A stretch of DNA of 64,000 nucleotides from Pampus argenteus (Eukaryota > Chordata > Actinopteri > Scombriformes > Stromateidae), in assembly GCA_036937835.1 (NCBI GenBank), contig CM072879.1, positions 15,493,001-15,557,000 on the forward strand, in the 5' to 3' direction. The translations under genes and the position numbers were made by a program. The notes beneath the pieces were generated by a model. The model saw only the letters and a list, made by a program, of their open reading frames with translations. It did no database searches and had not been told where the DNA came from. The first letter of the stretch is position 1, and each line of letters opens with the position of its first letter. Of this stretch, positions 13,301 through 24,182 are shown one piece after another.

Positions 13301-16300
13301 GGTGCGGCGGGTTTCTCCACCACTATCTGAGGATCGAGAGCGAGAGGTGGCAGGGGGGGCATCCTGGGACCTCTGCTGCTCACTAAGGACAAGAGAAAAA
13401 CAAAATGTAAACAAATTATATCATAGCCGATATATATATGGATACAATAGGGAGATATCATGAGGATTTTATCGATACTACTACTTTTACTGATACTCCT
13501 CACCAGTCTGGTTGTCCATCAATATTCTTATCGTCATTTAATATCTATTCTTAATAATCAAACAAAAACAGCAGTGTTACAGTGTAGTTCATACACACTA
13601 CTTGGCCACATACTGCAAGTCATTCTTGCTCTCCGTTCGCTCCTCTTCTCCCTCCTCTTCTCCTTCATCATCACTGAACTTCAACTTGGCAGAGTAATCA
13701 ATCTCCTCGTGAGCCCCTATTAAACCAAAGAATAAGACATAAGAATACATCAGAACCATGTTTGTAGCAAACATCAATTCAGTGCACTGGCACATTATTC
13801 ATCATCCTTCACTTCCCTCCCTCCGGTGAGCTGGTAGACCAATGTAGCAACTGGAAGCCCTCTGCTTGGATCAGCAGGAAATATGATATGGATACACAAA
13901 TGCAACGCTAGAAAGCATCAGTCTTCCCCTCTACCACTGTGTCATCACCTCTTTAATCATTTAGTAGCATAAGCACTAATTCAACATGCCATGCATTAGG
14001 ATAGTTTAATGTCAAAATCTTACAGGGCTGGACACGCCGCATGTAAAACAGAAAACTAAAAGCCTCTCCATTGCCATTTCTCTACAACTGCTCTATAAAT
14101 TAATGGTTGCATTTATAGGCACTGATTAAATATATACACACATGAAAAAATTACAAATGATCTAATACAATTCTTGTGTTATTGCATCAAAATGTTAACA
14201 TATTTTTTTAACATATACATAACCAAGTACTAAGTAAGATAATTTAAGAGTTGCTTATTTCTACATTGTTTTAGTTTTATGTTCCAAATCAGAACAGGTT
14301 TTAAATCTATGAATGAGCATCTCTTGACCTGCCCAGCCCTCGTCTCCATCGTGGTCCAGCTCGTCTAGCTCCTTCAGGTCGTCCTGCTTTAGGATAGAGG
14401 GACGCTTCACCACCTCTCCACCTGCATCACGTGGGCCGCCCTGAGGCCTGTTGTCAGGAACACCTTGTATACGAGTGAACCTAAAAGAGAAAAGGAGGTT
14501 CTTTGATATGATGAAGATGCAGATTCTCTTTTTTAAAAAAACAGGTGAATAAAATGTCAAAAATTAGAACAATATTTGCTTCAAAACTTAACATACCTTG
14601 GAGGAGGCCCTTCCCCAGGTGGCGGGTACCTGTAGGGTGCCTGAGGGCCGTAGGGGGCTGGAAAGGGCAGATAGGGAGGATACATCTAGAAAGAAGAAAA
14701 AACAAACAAAACAAATCCAGTTCAGATTCCAGTTCCTTATACTAAAAGTACCTGTGGTAGTCTAATCCTTTAATTTATACATGAAGCATTTTAAATTCTA
14801 TTCATTCTATTTTTAAAATTCTGCACTCCATCTGCATTACAAATGTCACAATATTCAAATTGGCTTTTGCAGTTGTGCAACAATGAAAAACAAAGAACAT
14901 ATACAGTGAAAACAAATACTGTAAATACTGTAATATTTGCTTAAAATCAAACAGAGAAAGCACGAGAAACTCACGAATGGAGGCATGATCCCTCGGTATT
15001 GGGGGAACCCTGGCCCAACGGCGGGGTTGGGCAGGGGCAAGGCAGGGCTGCCTGCGGGAGGGTTTCTAGGTGGCCCGTGGGGCTGAGAGTTCTGAGGCGG
15101 GACCCCAGCTGCCCCATCCATCACCAGAGCCCCACCACTGCCACCCTCCACTGCCCCCTCCCCAGACAGGGTGGGCGCCAGGGCTCGGCCCCCACCGTCC
15201 CGCCAACTTGTAACGTCTGAGGAAAGGGAACACAAGGGAGGACAGAGCGGTCAGTACGGCGTACGGTCTTTAATGGTATAAAGTTCAGAGATGCAAAGCC
15301 ATTACTTCCGAGATAACGTCCTTTCAAGATAAGATACCCAATGATATGAAGGTATGTAGTTTATTTTGAGAAGTGTCTCACCACCACCGACTTAATAAAA
15401 GACTGCTTGGTCAATTCTTGGATATTAAGTAGACATCACTCACTCTGGGGGCGGAGGCTTGGTCCGGGCCCATACCACTGATCTGCAGTGCCCTGTTCTC
15501 TGCCAGCTCTGTCCTGGTCGCCAGCCGCCTGCAGGGTGGGAAATTCCTCGCGAGAGAATGGCGACGGTAGGTTTGATCCCTTTCCACCTACAAAAAAAAG
15601 AGAAGACGGGGAAAATGATTTTTGCAGAGTAACACATATGTGTAACAATAATCTTAGTCCAGAGAAATATGTGAGAGATACAAATAGAAAAGACTCACCA
15701 TCCCCTTGTGTTCCATGTGTAACACTGGCCTGTGCCCAAGACCTTGCCCCTACGGCCTGGGTTGAAGCTGGGGCCAGAGCCTGAGGAGGGAACACACAAA
15801 GAGACAAAAACCATGTGATACATGTCAACTGCGGCTGCTATTAGTCTCCAGGCACTTTTTTTTTAACTCAGAATATGATTTAGCATTTTACACTTACTGT
15901 GTTTGTCGGTACCTCTGAAACCGGCGGGGTTCTCGGGCGGGTCGGTGCAGGTGTCTGTGAAACCACAGGCTGCTGCGGTTCCGGCTGCGGTGCTGACAAT
16001 GCATCGGTACTAAGAGAAAGAATAAAGTCAGGGGAGAGTATTAGACAAGGAAAAACAAGCGGCTGCACACGGCAACAAAGAAACAAAACAAAACAACATT
16101 GTCAACAACAGAAAATGGATATATAACATAAAATGAAACTTCACACAGTGACATTTCAAAATGTATATTTCTCTTCTCTATCTGAATGCATTTCTACATA
16201 TACGCTAAAACTGATAAGTTAAAGGGATGGCAGCTGCTTACCTCTTTGGGTCTGCTGGTTCCGGTTTGCTTGCCCATCCTGTGCCGTCTTTGGGAACGAG

Positions 16301-17447
16301 CGAGACGTTGGGATCGTTGCCTTTGTTCTCTGCCTTCAGACTGGGCAGGTTGGCAGGGGGTGGCATACGCCGTGCGGAGGCAACTTTACCAAGAGACTGT
16401 AGGCCATGGCGGGGGGTAACTGATATGGGAAGAGAAAGGAGGTCATTAGCACAGATGGACCACAGAAACCTGACACCATTTAAATCTACTGGACGTAAGG
16501 AGGGGCCTGATGACAGACTGATGATAGGTTTGATTACTTTCCTAAATATACAATTAGGATTCTCAACAGCCAACAAGGCTAGAGGCGTGGTAGTTTCAGC
16601 CCAATGAAAAAAAGGTTTCTAGCTGTCATTAAAAACCCATTTCACTTACAATTTATAAAGACATATTAGGAGCCTTACAATTCTGAAAAGTGAAGCTGTG
16701 ATGAATATAAACTCCTCATTTGTTTCCTTGAAGCTGAGCGAAACCACAGCAGTGCGCGGCTTCACTATGTAGGAGGGGGAAGTATGTAGTTTGGAAATGG
16801 GGACAGCTGCTTAGATCTAGTGGGGAGCTTCTGAATAAAACATAGACTGGGGACTCAGCACAGAAGTCAAACAGCGTCCACAAGTAAGCCTCTGTCTCAG
16901 GTCAGGCTCAGTGGCTTCGAGGCTCAGCTGACACGACAAGGCTCATGAGCCATTCACCCTCCAGGCCATGCATAATTTCTGTCTATATATCTACAGTTGT
17001 GTATCGCTCTAATAGACAAATCTTTTCTCTACAAGACAGGTATAACGGCCTATAAATAATGGAGGTAAACATCCTGTATCCCTGAATAATATTAACAGTA
17101 TCAGCAAAACCGTGTTGGCAGGCAGTTGAGAGATTAAGCATATCATCCACTTCCTGTATTGGAAATCGGTAGCACCAGAGTCATTAGGGAGTACAGTAAT
17201 AATGTTCAAGCACTTGGTAAAAAGGAGACAACGCAGCACAGCCAGAAAGCACTTTATCACAACATTAACAGGTAAATCCCAGGTAGCATAGCAAATCCAT
17301 TACACTGGATATAGATACTATAAGATACTCACCAACAGGCTTTTGTGTTTCAAGGCTCTTTCCTTTGTATGTATCAAACAGGTTGAGAGACGCATACTTG
17401 GTTTTGCCTTCCTTCCCCTTTGCAGTTTGCCCAGAGCGCTCTGACAT
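7377..17447 (-). CDS. prrc2a: proline-rich coiled-coil 2A (BAT2), C-terminally short
   Basis: Large, mostly disordered cytoplasmic RNA-associated protein; mammalian PRRC2A is reported to bind m6A-marked mRNA. Sixteen coding exons: 17333-17447, 16242-16419, 15898-16009, 15699-15780, 15444-15587, 14975-15216, 14597-14685, 14329-14480, 13614-13716, 13193-13382, 12881-12973, 12092-12644, 11704-11960, 11126-11429, 10673-10895, 7377-10437. They give about 1965 residues in frame. The donor of exon 9 could instead be at 13602. The conserved BAT2 N-terminal domain starts MSERSGQTAKGKEGKTKYAS and includes SREEFPTLQAAGDQD. Further family landmarks are WRQRRKQSS plus an R/E-rich coiled coil, KYQKSLPPRFQRQQQ, NFDPRWMM, SEGSEYEEIPKRRR, RGG-rich segments, SDQANEEWETASESSDF and KRSFSSQRPGMERQNRR. 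The 3.06-kb last exon encodes His-, Gln- and Gly-rich tracts and stops right after WPSPKNRK, where human PRRC2A continues for about 640 residues. Confidence 0.95.
13036..13066 (+). repeat. CA microsatellite in prrc2a intron
   Basis: A CA run of about 30 bp lies in the intron between prrc2a coding exons 10 and 11, some 65 bp upstream of the exon 11 acceptor on the reverse strand. Confidence 0.85.
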
Positions 17448-19892
17448 TGCGCTGTCCGCTCATTTAGTATGGTGAGCCCTGAGACTGGAGGCGAGACACA
17501 CACACACACACAGAGATTTGACACAAGGTGCGCACAGAAAGTGAGAGTAAATGTACAGAGTGCACAAGCATGCATGCATAACAGCTCACACAAAGAAAAA
17601 ACTGTCGGTAAACCAAAATATCGACACGTGCTGTGGTCCAACAGATTCATATATGTTATCTGAGTGCTGTGGTTATTTAGCTGTATGTGTGCGGTATTAT
17701 GATTATGTACCCGTATGGTAAATCACAACGTTATCAAACGTGATATATTTCATGACAATAATTTTTGATTGCCTTCACTCGGGTGTTACAGCTGCACTTT
17801 TTAACAGGGCCCCAAATCTTTTGCGTCAAATGCCAACTAGTAAGAGTTAATGCTAATCCACACAACACTGATTTCTGTGGCTTTTCAGACAGGATTATTG
17901 TCCTCCATCTCACAGATGAAACCGACTCCATTTCAACAAATTATCAGTCCGTAGCACAATGAGACATGTGTTGCACATATATAAACCCTCTATTTTACTG
18001 TTTTCCCTCCCACTATCATCATACCTATATCTACAATGATTCATGCATTTACAAGTTAAATGGATGGAAAAGAATAGCTACAAAAACATTTTAAAACCAG
18101 CATACTTCAAATATTTATCTACAATAATCTACCATAAAAATGAGGTATTTTTGTAGTTATTTTCAATATGTGCTTTTGTTGGTCTGATTGTGGCCAGTAG
18201 GAAAATGTTGACATATCACCCAACCATAAGATTTCAGAGCGAGCACAACAACTCAGCTTCTAAGGAAAGATGTCAGGAAGTTCATTAACAATTTAACTAT
18301 ATGCATAATCTACAGAGTAAGTAAAGAGTAAAGCAAAAACCTTAGTAGATATCTCATGTCTCCAATCATCAACGCACCTGCAGCATCTTGGAAAGTTAAA
18401 GTAACCTTTTTGATTATATTTCTTCCAGATGACATAATGAATTGTGTTGCAGGCATCAGAAAAGTCAGATGAGTTTGTGAGTCCAGAATAAGATCAGAGT
18501 TTATTTACAGCTGCTTCACAACAGGGCTCTGTCACATATTGGAGCAAATTTTTTTTATCATATGCACTAACCAGAGATAAAAGTGCCTGACTTGTACAGG
18601 ATATTAAGCTAAAATAAATGAATATATAAAAATTGAAGAAATATGCAAAAATGTGTTATGTGTGAGTTATGTTAAACCCTGCCTAAAGGCCAGGAGGTAT
18701 TTGGGGATGATCTGTTGTTAAACACGCTTGTCCCACCAATGTTAGTTTCACTGTTTACCTGCTGCTGTACTGTCCTATATACATCATAATTATCACTCAC
18801 ATGAATTTACATGTTTATGTGGCATGCAAGGTTTACCAAAGAAAGCTTAATATGGGTAGACATTGTACGGTTAATGACTAAACACCTTATCACAGGAAAC
18901 CGTACAAAAGAAGAGGGAAAAAAACGGAAGCATGGTTTCTATGGCAACACATTATAAATGATATTCTTCTAGCCTTGCCTTGAGACATCGCTGGCTCCAT
19001 GGCAACTGCCAGGCCTTTAGTTTGAACTCATTTTACTGCACATCAATAAAACACACTGCACTGACATCTGTCCAATTCAGAATGAGTTGGCTGTATCCTG
19101 CAGGTTAAACTGCTGTCTCTACTCCACCCAGCTCCCATTAGCCACAATTAGTGAGGAAAAGATGACTTTTCTTTAGATTACTGTGTTACAAATAACATTT
19201 CCATTTCATGTCATTTCATTTACTGGCTCCGGATGAATGGGTAAATGATACAAGTCAACCATGACCACAAGAACAATTTTAGAGCACTTAAAAGACTTTT
19301 AAGCCTGTTGTTATATTGTTGTGTATCATAATGACACGTGTATAGTTTAATAAAAAAAAAAGATGGAAGAACTGATGGAAACTCTAGTCATGATGGCTCC
19401 ATCAGTCTACCTGAATTTATGGCTGCAACAAGCAAACAGCAATATGACAAACAGTGATGTACGTGTGTTGAGCAAAACAAAGGATTATTAATACAAAATC
19501 TCGAACAAAACAGCAGAAATACACTGTTAAATGTGAAGCCAATAGTCTTCTACAGCTCACTAATAATCCTTACAATGCCATAGTGATCCACGACACATCA
19601 CACTGCAGAAGAAAATAAATAACTACACAAAAACAACAACAGTTTTACACAAGAGGGACTACCGAGCAGGAGCACCGCGCCGTGTCTCGATAGCCAGATG
19701 AGATTATAAAATTAGGTCGTGGGATTGCTGGCCAACTACATGTTGTATGGGGATTAACTGGGGCCAGCAGCTTCACTACCGAGGCATAAAATGCAGCAAC
19801 GTATACCACAAAAAAGGGGCCTTGTAACGCTAACGATAAGAACTCAGCATGTATGCACGACAGTGTCGGGGCAACATCAGCTGCTAATGACC

Positions 19893-19900
19893 ATAGCAGC
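19893..19900 (+). repeat. target-site duplication, left copy
   Basis: ATAGCAGC directly precedes the left end of the transposon relic and is repeated exactly at 21189-21196 just outside the right end. An 8-bp duplication fits the P and hAT superfamilies. Confidence 0.85.
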
Positions 19901-20012
19901 CATAGACATATATACATAGACGCCGCATTGAGCGCTGAATGGTACGTGAACGCCGCCGCCATATTGGTTAGGGCAAAGTCGAGCGGTCGGAGAATTGGAG
20001 CGAACGGAGAAG

Positions 20013-20092
20013 ATGCCTAATTCATGTGCTGCGTGGAATTGTACCAAACGGTTTACAGTACAAAACAGATGTCATGGTATTACCTTTCACAG
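20013..20092 (+). pseudogene. remnant first exon of a THAP-domain transposase
   Basis: The 80-nt frame from ATG 20013 reads MPNSCAAWNC, then ends GITFHR at a strong donor (CAG|GTATGA). That matches the opening of a THAP zinc finger: initiator Met-Pro, C-x4-C, a basic stretch, then the FHR(F)P motif that normally continues in the next exon. The downstream zinc ligands (C-x2-H) and any catalytic domain are absent from the element, so this is a fragment. It could still be spliced to cellular exons, but nothing here shows that. Confidence 0.75.
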
Positions 20093-20237
20093 GTATGAAT
20101 GAAAGATTACTTTTAAATTGTATTTGGCCATTATAACGTCATTTTACGAACAGAATTAGCTGACTTTGTGTCTAATATTATGAAGTCCCGCGCATAATCA
20201 CTGCTTCTATCATGAATACCTCTTTATTTTATTTTAG

Positions 20238-20323
20238 ATTAGATTCAACTTTATTCTCATTGCACAAAGTAACACATACATAGACAACAAAATGCAGTTT
20301 AGCATCTAACCAGAAGTGCAGAG
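20238..20323 (+). repeat. dispersed repeat fragment nested in transposon
   Basis: The stretch with 'caactttattctcattgca' and 'gcatctaaccagaagtgca' matches a repeat I recognise as common in fish genomes. It lies within the P-like element, upstream of a Tc1-like end, and has no coding capacity. Confidence 0.5.
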
Positions 20324-20386
20324 TGTGTACAAATGAACAGGATATATATAAATATAGTGCAGATATAAATATGACTATGGGATACA

Positions 20387-20575
20387 TACAGTTGAAACCA
20401 AAAGTTTACATACACTGTATAAAAAGACTTTTTCCCCCTCACTGTCTGACAAGAAATCAGACAATAACTTTTCCTGTTTTAGCTCCGTTACGATTACCAA
20501 CATTATTACTATTCGCTAAATGCCAGAATAATGAGAGAAGTAATAAAAAATTGTCTAAAAAAATCCTTCTCTCAT
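20387..20575 (+). mobile_element. Tc1-like transposon end, nested
   Basis: After a TA dinucleotide, 'cagttgaa' and 'gtttacatacact' form the classic terminal inverted repeat pattern of Tc1-like elements (Sleeping Beauty relatives have the same start). The adjoining stretch ('ctgtctgacaagaaatcaga', then 'gctaaatgccagaataatga') also fits subterminal sequence of such elements. No matching right end is visible. The sequence runs into a TG/TA microsatellite (20577-20665), so it is a truncated insertion. Confidence 0.75.
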
Positions 20576-20576
20576 A

Positions 20577-20665
20577 TGTGTGTGTATGTGTGTATACATA
20601 TATAATATGTGTGTGTATATAATGTGTGTGTGTGTATAATATATGTGTGTGTGTGTGTGTGTGTG
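20577..20665 (+). repeat. compound TG/TA microsatellite
   Basis: Alternating TG and TA runs follow the Tc1-like fragment inside the P-like element. Confidence 0.8.
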
Positions 20666-21188
20666 TTCATCAATATATATGTTCATCAATGTGAAATAAA
20701 ACGATTAATCAAAATCAGTTAAATGTAAACGTTAGTGCTCTTCATTCAGAAAACCCTCATGTCACATCTACATTTCAGGATCTGGTTATTATAGACACAG
20801 ATTAAATATTAAATATAAATATTTTAATATTTATCGTCACAGTAACAGTGTTACACACATTAGTAGCTGTAAACACTCAGCATTAAAAAAATACATACGT
20901 TGGTTTGGTGCTTACATAAGGAGTAAACATTTATAATCATCACTTTAAAAGTTAAATACGTTGTTTTCTGGTGCCTGTTTGTTTCCCAGATATATTAGTG
21001 TGTGTGTGAATGTGTGTATAAGAGACATTAACTTAAAGAACTTTGTAGAAAGGCGCTTTATGAAGTTCAGTCCATTTGCTTGTATTAGTTTACGGGCAGA
21101 TCTGCCCTAACCAATATGGCGGCGCCGTTTACGTGTCGCGACCAACGACCAACCCGCTCAATGAGGCGTCTATGTATATATGTCTATG

Positions 21189-21196
21189 ATAGCAGC
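21189..21196 (+). repeat. target-site duplication, right copy
   Basis: ATAGCAGC immediately follows the right end of the transposon relic and is identical to the left flank at 19893-19900. Confidence 0.85.
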
Positions 21197-22368
21197 AACC
21201 AGATTTGGGGCATTACACATTTAAAAAAATAAAAATCGAAATTGATGAGTCTAAGTTACCCAAACTCAAGAAATGTTTCTCATAGACTTGATGCTAGCTG
21301 GCTAACGCAGGGCCTCCGTGTTCGCGTTGGGAGGGGGACTGCGTTGATGTTTCATAATGCATTTTCAACCGCTTGCAGTAAGTCCAGCTTGAAGCCATTG
21401 AACCACTGGGGCTGCTACGGTTTGAATCACGCACCGACAAGCCAAACGGATGTTTATGTCCAAATATCATATTTATTGCTCGCGCAAAAAAAGCCACAAG
21501 ATAACGCAAGGAAAAATATATTATAGAGAACAAAACAAAATGGCGGTGGAGAGACAGGCCCGGTGCATATTAACGTTAACACAAACCGGTTGAGTACCGT
21601 TAGCATAGGTGTAACGTTTAGCCAACTTGCCATCATACAACGTCCCTTTAACCTACAGACGATGGCAATTCAAAACCCAGCAGGGTTGTGCTCAATACCC
21701 AAATCAAAATAAATATCAGGTTGAATTAAACTTAATGTTTATCGTAAATGGACACTTTTATTAGCCAAAGCTACACGACTAGCGTCACAACCTGCGCTAA
21801 CGTTTATCCACTAACGTTAGCTTTGATTTGTTAGCAACCAACCAAACGTTATTAGTCATATCCACAACAAATTAACGTCGTAGATAGTTACGTCACAAAA
21901 AAAATAAAAATAATAATGTGTGCTAAATCGCAATACCACTGCACCTTACCATCTGAAATGATAGCTCACCCCTTCACCAAGCTAGGCTAACAAGCTAGGC
22001 AGCCAGCCTTTCCAAAAAAAACAATACGACTGCCTCTCCACATAAAACCATCTATAAGCTGCTAATACAGTGTCCGCTGCTATTGTGGCGATAAATTTCT
22101 GATCAATATAATGTAACTTGATCGGTGCATAAAACAGGCAACACTTTCCGGCCACTGACCTGGTCTTGTCCCGACTTGTCTCGAGGTTGTATCGCAGAAT
22201 GAGGTTAGCTAACGTTATGCTATCGCGTAGCTTTCTAGCAAGTGAACCCAGCTAAGGCTAAGCAACGTTATTATCCTCCAGCATAGTCAAAACACACAAG
22301 GTCTTTGTAATCGATCGCTTTAACTTAATATACGACTACGTAAAAGAGAAAGAAGGTATACGGCTTAC

Positions 22369-22520
22369 TTGCACTCCTTTTTCTTTTTTTCTCCCAAAAA
22401 AAATAAATGAAAAGGGGGGAAAAGAAAACGGTAATAATGTACTCGATCCGTCACCTAAAGAGCCGTCAACGGCTACTGGGTAATTTCATGAGATGGGAGC
22501 CGTTTGGGACCTCTACTGTA
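22369..22520 (-). promoter_or_regulatory. probable prrc2a noncoding first exon and promoter
   Basis: A reverse-strand donor (GCAA|GTAAGC) at 22369/22368 could end an untranslated first exon spliced to the acceptor near 17479. A weaker alternative donor (CCAG|GTCAGT) lies near 22160. The exact transcription start cannot be placed. Confidence 0.35.
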
Positions 22521-22689
22521 AAAGAAAAAAAAAACAACTCTAGCTATATATATTTTTTAAATAATGCTATTTATAATATAATTATTTCCATTAGCTTGTG
22601 GGTTAAATATAAATTTAAGTGGATTAAAAAAATGTGATTTATTTATTCTCTGTTTTTGGTTCACAATTTTTCAAATCTCTCCTGTTAAA

Positions 22690-22975
22690 AAGACTTTAAA
22701 AGTGATATCCGTTTGAAATGACTAACTGTCAGACTGTTGACGCCTCATATGAGATTCAGATACACTTTTAAAGTCCATTGAGTATGTTGACAGACTGTGG
22801 ATTTTGGCTCCCATCACTTGCATTGAAAGTGCATTTGAAAGATATATTTTAATAGCCACTTATGAATAAGAGGAATGATTACAGTGAGGAAAACCTCTTT
22901 CAGTATTCACACGAGGACCTGACAGTTGTTTTAAAACTTAAAAAAATTGTGAACGTATCCTTTAAGTTATCATAG
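22690..22975 (-). repeat. dispersed repeat family C, copy 1
   Basis: Contains 'ggctcccatcacttgcattg', then 'aggaatgattacagtgagga', 'aacctctttcagt' and a terminal 'gtgaacgtatcctttaag'. The same blocks recur, in either orientation, at about 27490-27975, 29190-29520 and 33430-33596. The family appears palindromic, with similar blocks near both ends in the fullest copy, as in a MITE. Confidence 0.65.
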
Positions 22976-23174
22976 AGTTTAGTGTGCATTTTATAAATCA
23001 CATACTGGGCGGAAAAAGTGAAATTAATATACAGCTTTCCACATCGCTGGTTTAAAATCAAACCCTTTCATTTTACAGTGTTGTAATCACTGCCATAAAG
23101 AACCAGTATCTACCACATTATTTGAAAAGGAAACACTGACATTTTTAGAGCATCTATGATGAGGCAGTGGTTAC

Positions 23175-23296
<122 letters not shown>

Positions 23297-23318
23297 GCAA
23301 TTTGCTGGTACTAATTTC

Positions 23319-23324
23319 TTTATT
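23319..23324 (-). terminator. neu1 poly(A) signal (AATAAA)
   Basis: TTTATT on the forward strand, the first canonical reverse-strand AATAAA that I see downstream of the neu1 stop. It implies a 3' UTR of about 0.86 kb. Confidence 0.55.
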
Positions 23325-24064
23325 ATACATATATACACATATTTCAGATTTACAAAAGGAAACATGAATTCATGATACACTCGCCTTAGAATAAAGGTCC
23401 TTATAAAAAGGTACGTCACACCTCCCTCCCCTCCCTTTCATTTCCTGTCTCCATACTGTCTGGCAAATAAAGACAAAAAGACTGAAAAAAAAAAAAAGTT
23501 TTAATAAGCATAGAAAAATACGATTTGAATGTAGACCACTTCTACAAGGAATCATTTCACATTAAGTATACAGCCAGTGAATCTGACTGTTTGTGAGGTG
23601 AATAAGTAGTAGATGAATTTGTCGGAGATGCTTGTTGATGTTGTGTTAACACCATATTTCATTCTCTGAGACCTCTGACCTCTATATGGAAGACTGTGAC
23701 GCGATACCTTGGCACGTATATTGTATTTGCTGTATAAATGAGGCGTCTACTTCAAAACAAGATGATATGGTGTGAAACTAGAAACTGAGAAAATCAAAAA
23801 TATTGTGGCTGAGCAAAAACGCATATGTCAGACAAACAACAATTTTAGGAATTTCAGAGAGTATAGAATTTGAAACAAAGAAAAAAAAACAAAAAACTGA
23901 AGAGCTTAATCAGAGGCCAGACACCATATTTTCCCATAGTTTTTATCATTAAGTGATTTTTCTTCCTGAAAAAGTCGAGGGAGCGAACAACCTCGTCCTG
24001 TTTCCTTTTATCTCCAGTGGTTGAATCTGAGAGACGAACACAATGGAAAATCAAAACAGGAGTC

Positions 24065-24067
<3 letters not shown>

Positions 24068-24100
<33 letters not shown>
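24068..24100 (+). repeat. AT microsatellite
   Basis: TA dinucleotide run of about 33 bp inside the inferred neu1 3' UTR. Confidence 0.9.
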
Positions 24101-24107
<7 letters not shown>

Positions 24108-24182
24108 GCGTTCATGCATTGTACCTCATATTTGACTATTGATGTTCATGACCTCCTCCTCCTTACCTTTGATTTATGAGCT

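Larger units (their letters stand above)
19901..21188 (+). mobile_element. P-element-like DNA transposon relic with THAP exon
   Basis: The element is 1288 bp. Both ends begin CATAGACATATATACATAG when read inward, and the first 34 bases of the two ends differ at one position. A second conserved inverted block, CGCCATATTGGTTAGGGCA, lies at about 19957-19974 and 21103-21120, giving inverted repeats of about 75-86 bp. The terminus itself contains CATAGAC twice. Exact 8-bp flanking duplications (ATAGCAGC) mark the insertion. Inside, near the left end, an ATG opens a short exon with a THAP zinc-finger start. The rest has no transposase frame and is occupied by other repeats, so the copy is non-autonomous. 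An 8-bp duplication plus a THAP domain points to the P superfamily. It lies in the first intron of prrc2a, which is on the opposite strand to the THAP exon. Confidence 0.85.
17448..22370 (-). other. prrc2a 5' UTR start and first intron
   Basis: Upstream of the start codon the coding exon probably continues to an acceptor near 17479 (reverse-strand TCTCAG). Beyond it is roughly 4.9 kb of intron without recognisable coding sequence. It contains the transposon relic at 19901-21188 and, on its upstream side, a cluster of AACGTT palindromes (21572-22269). No other gene is recognisable. Confidence 0.5.

Noticed and set aside
17009..17260. Reverse-strand frame between prrc2a coding exons 1 and 2
   Set aside because: It lies in an intron, shows no conserved motif, and the flanking exons join in frame without it.
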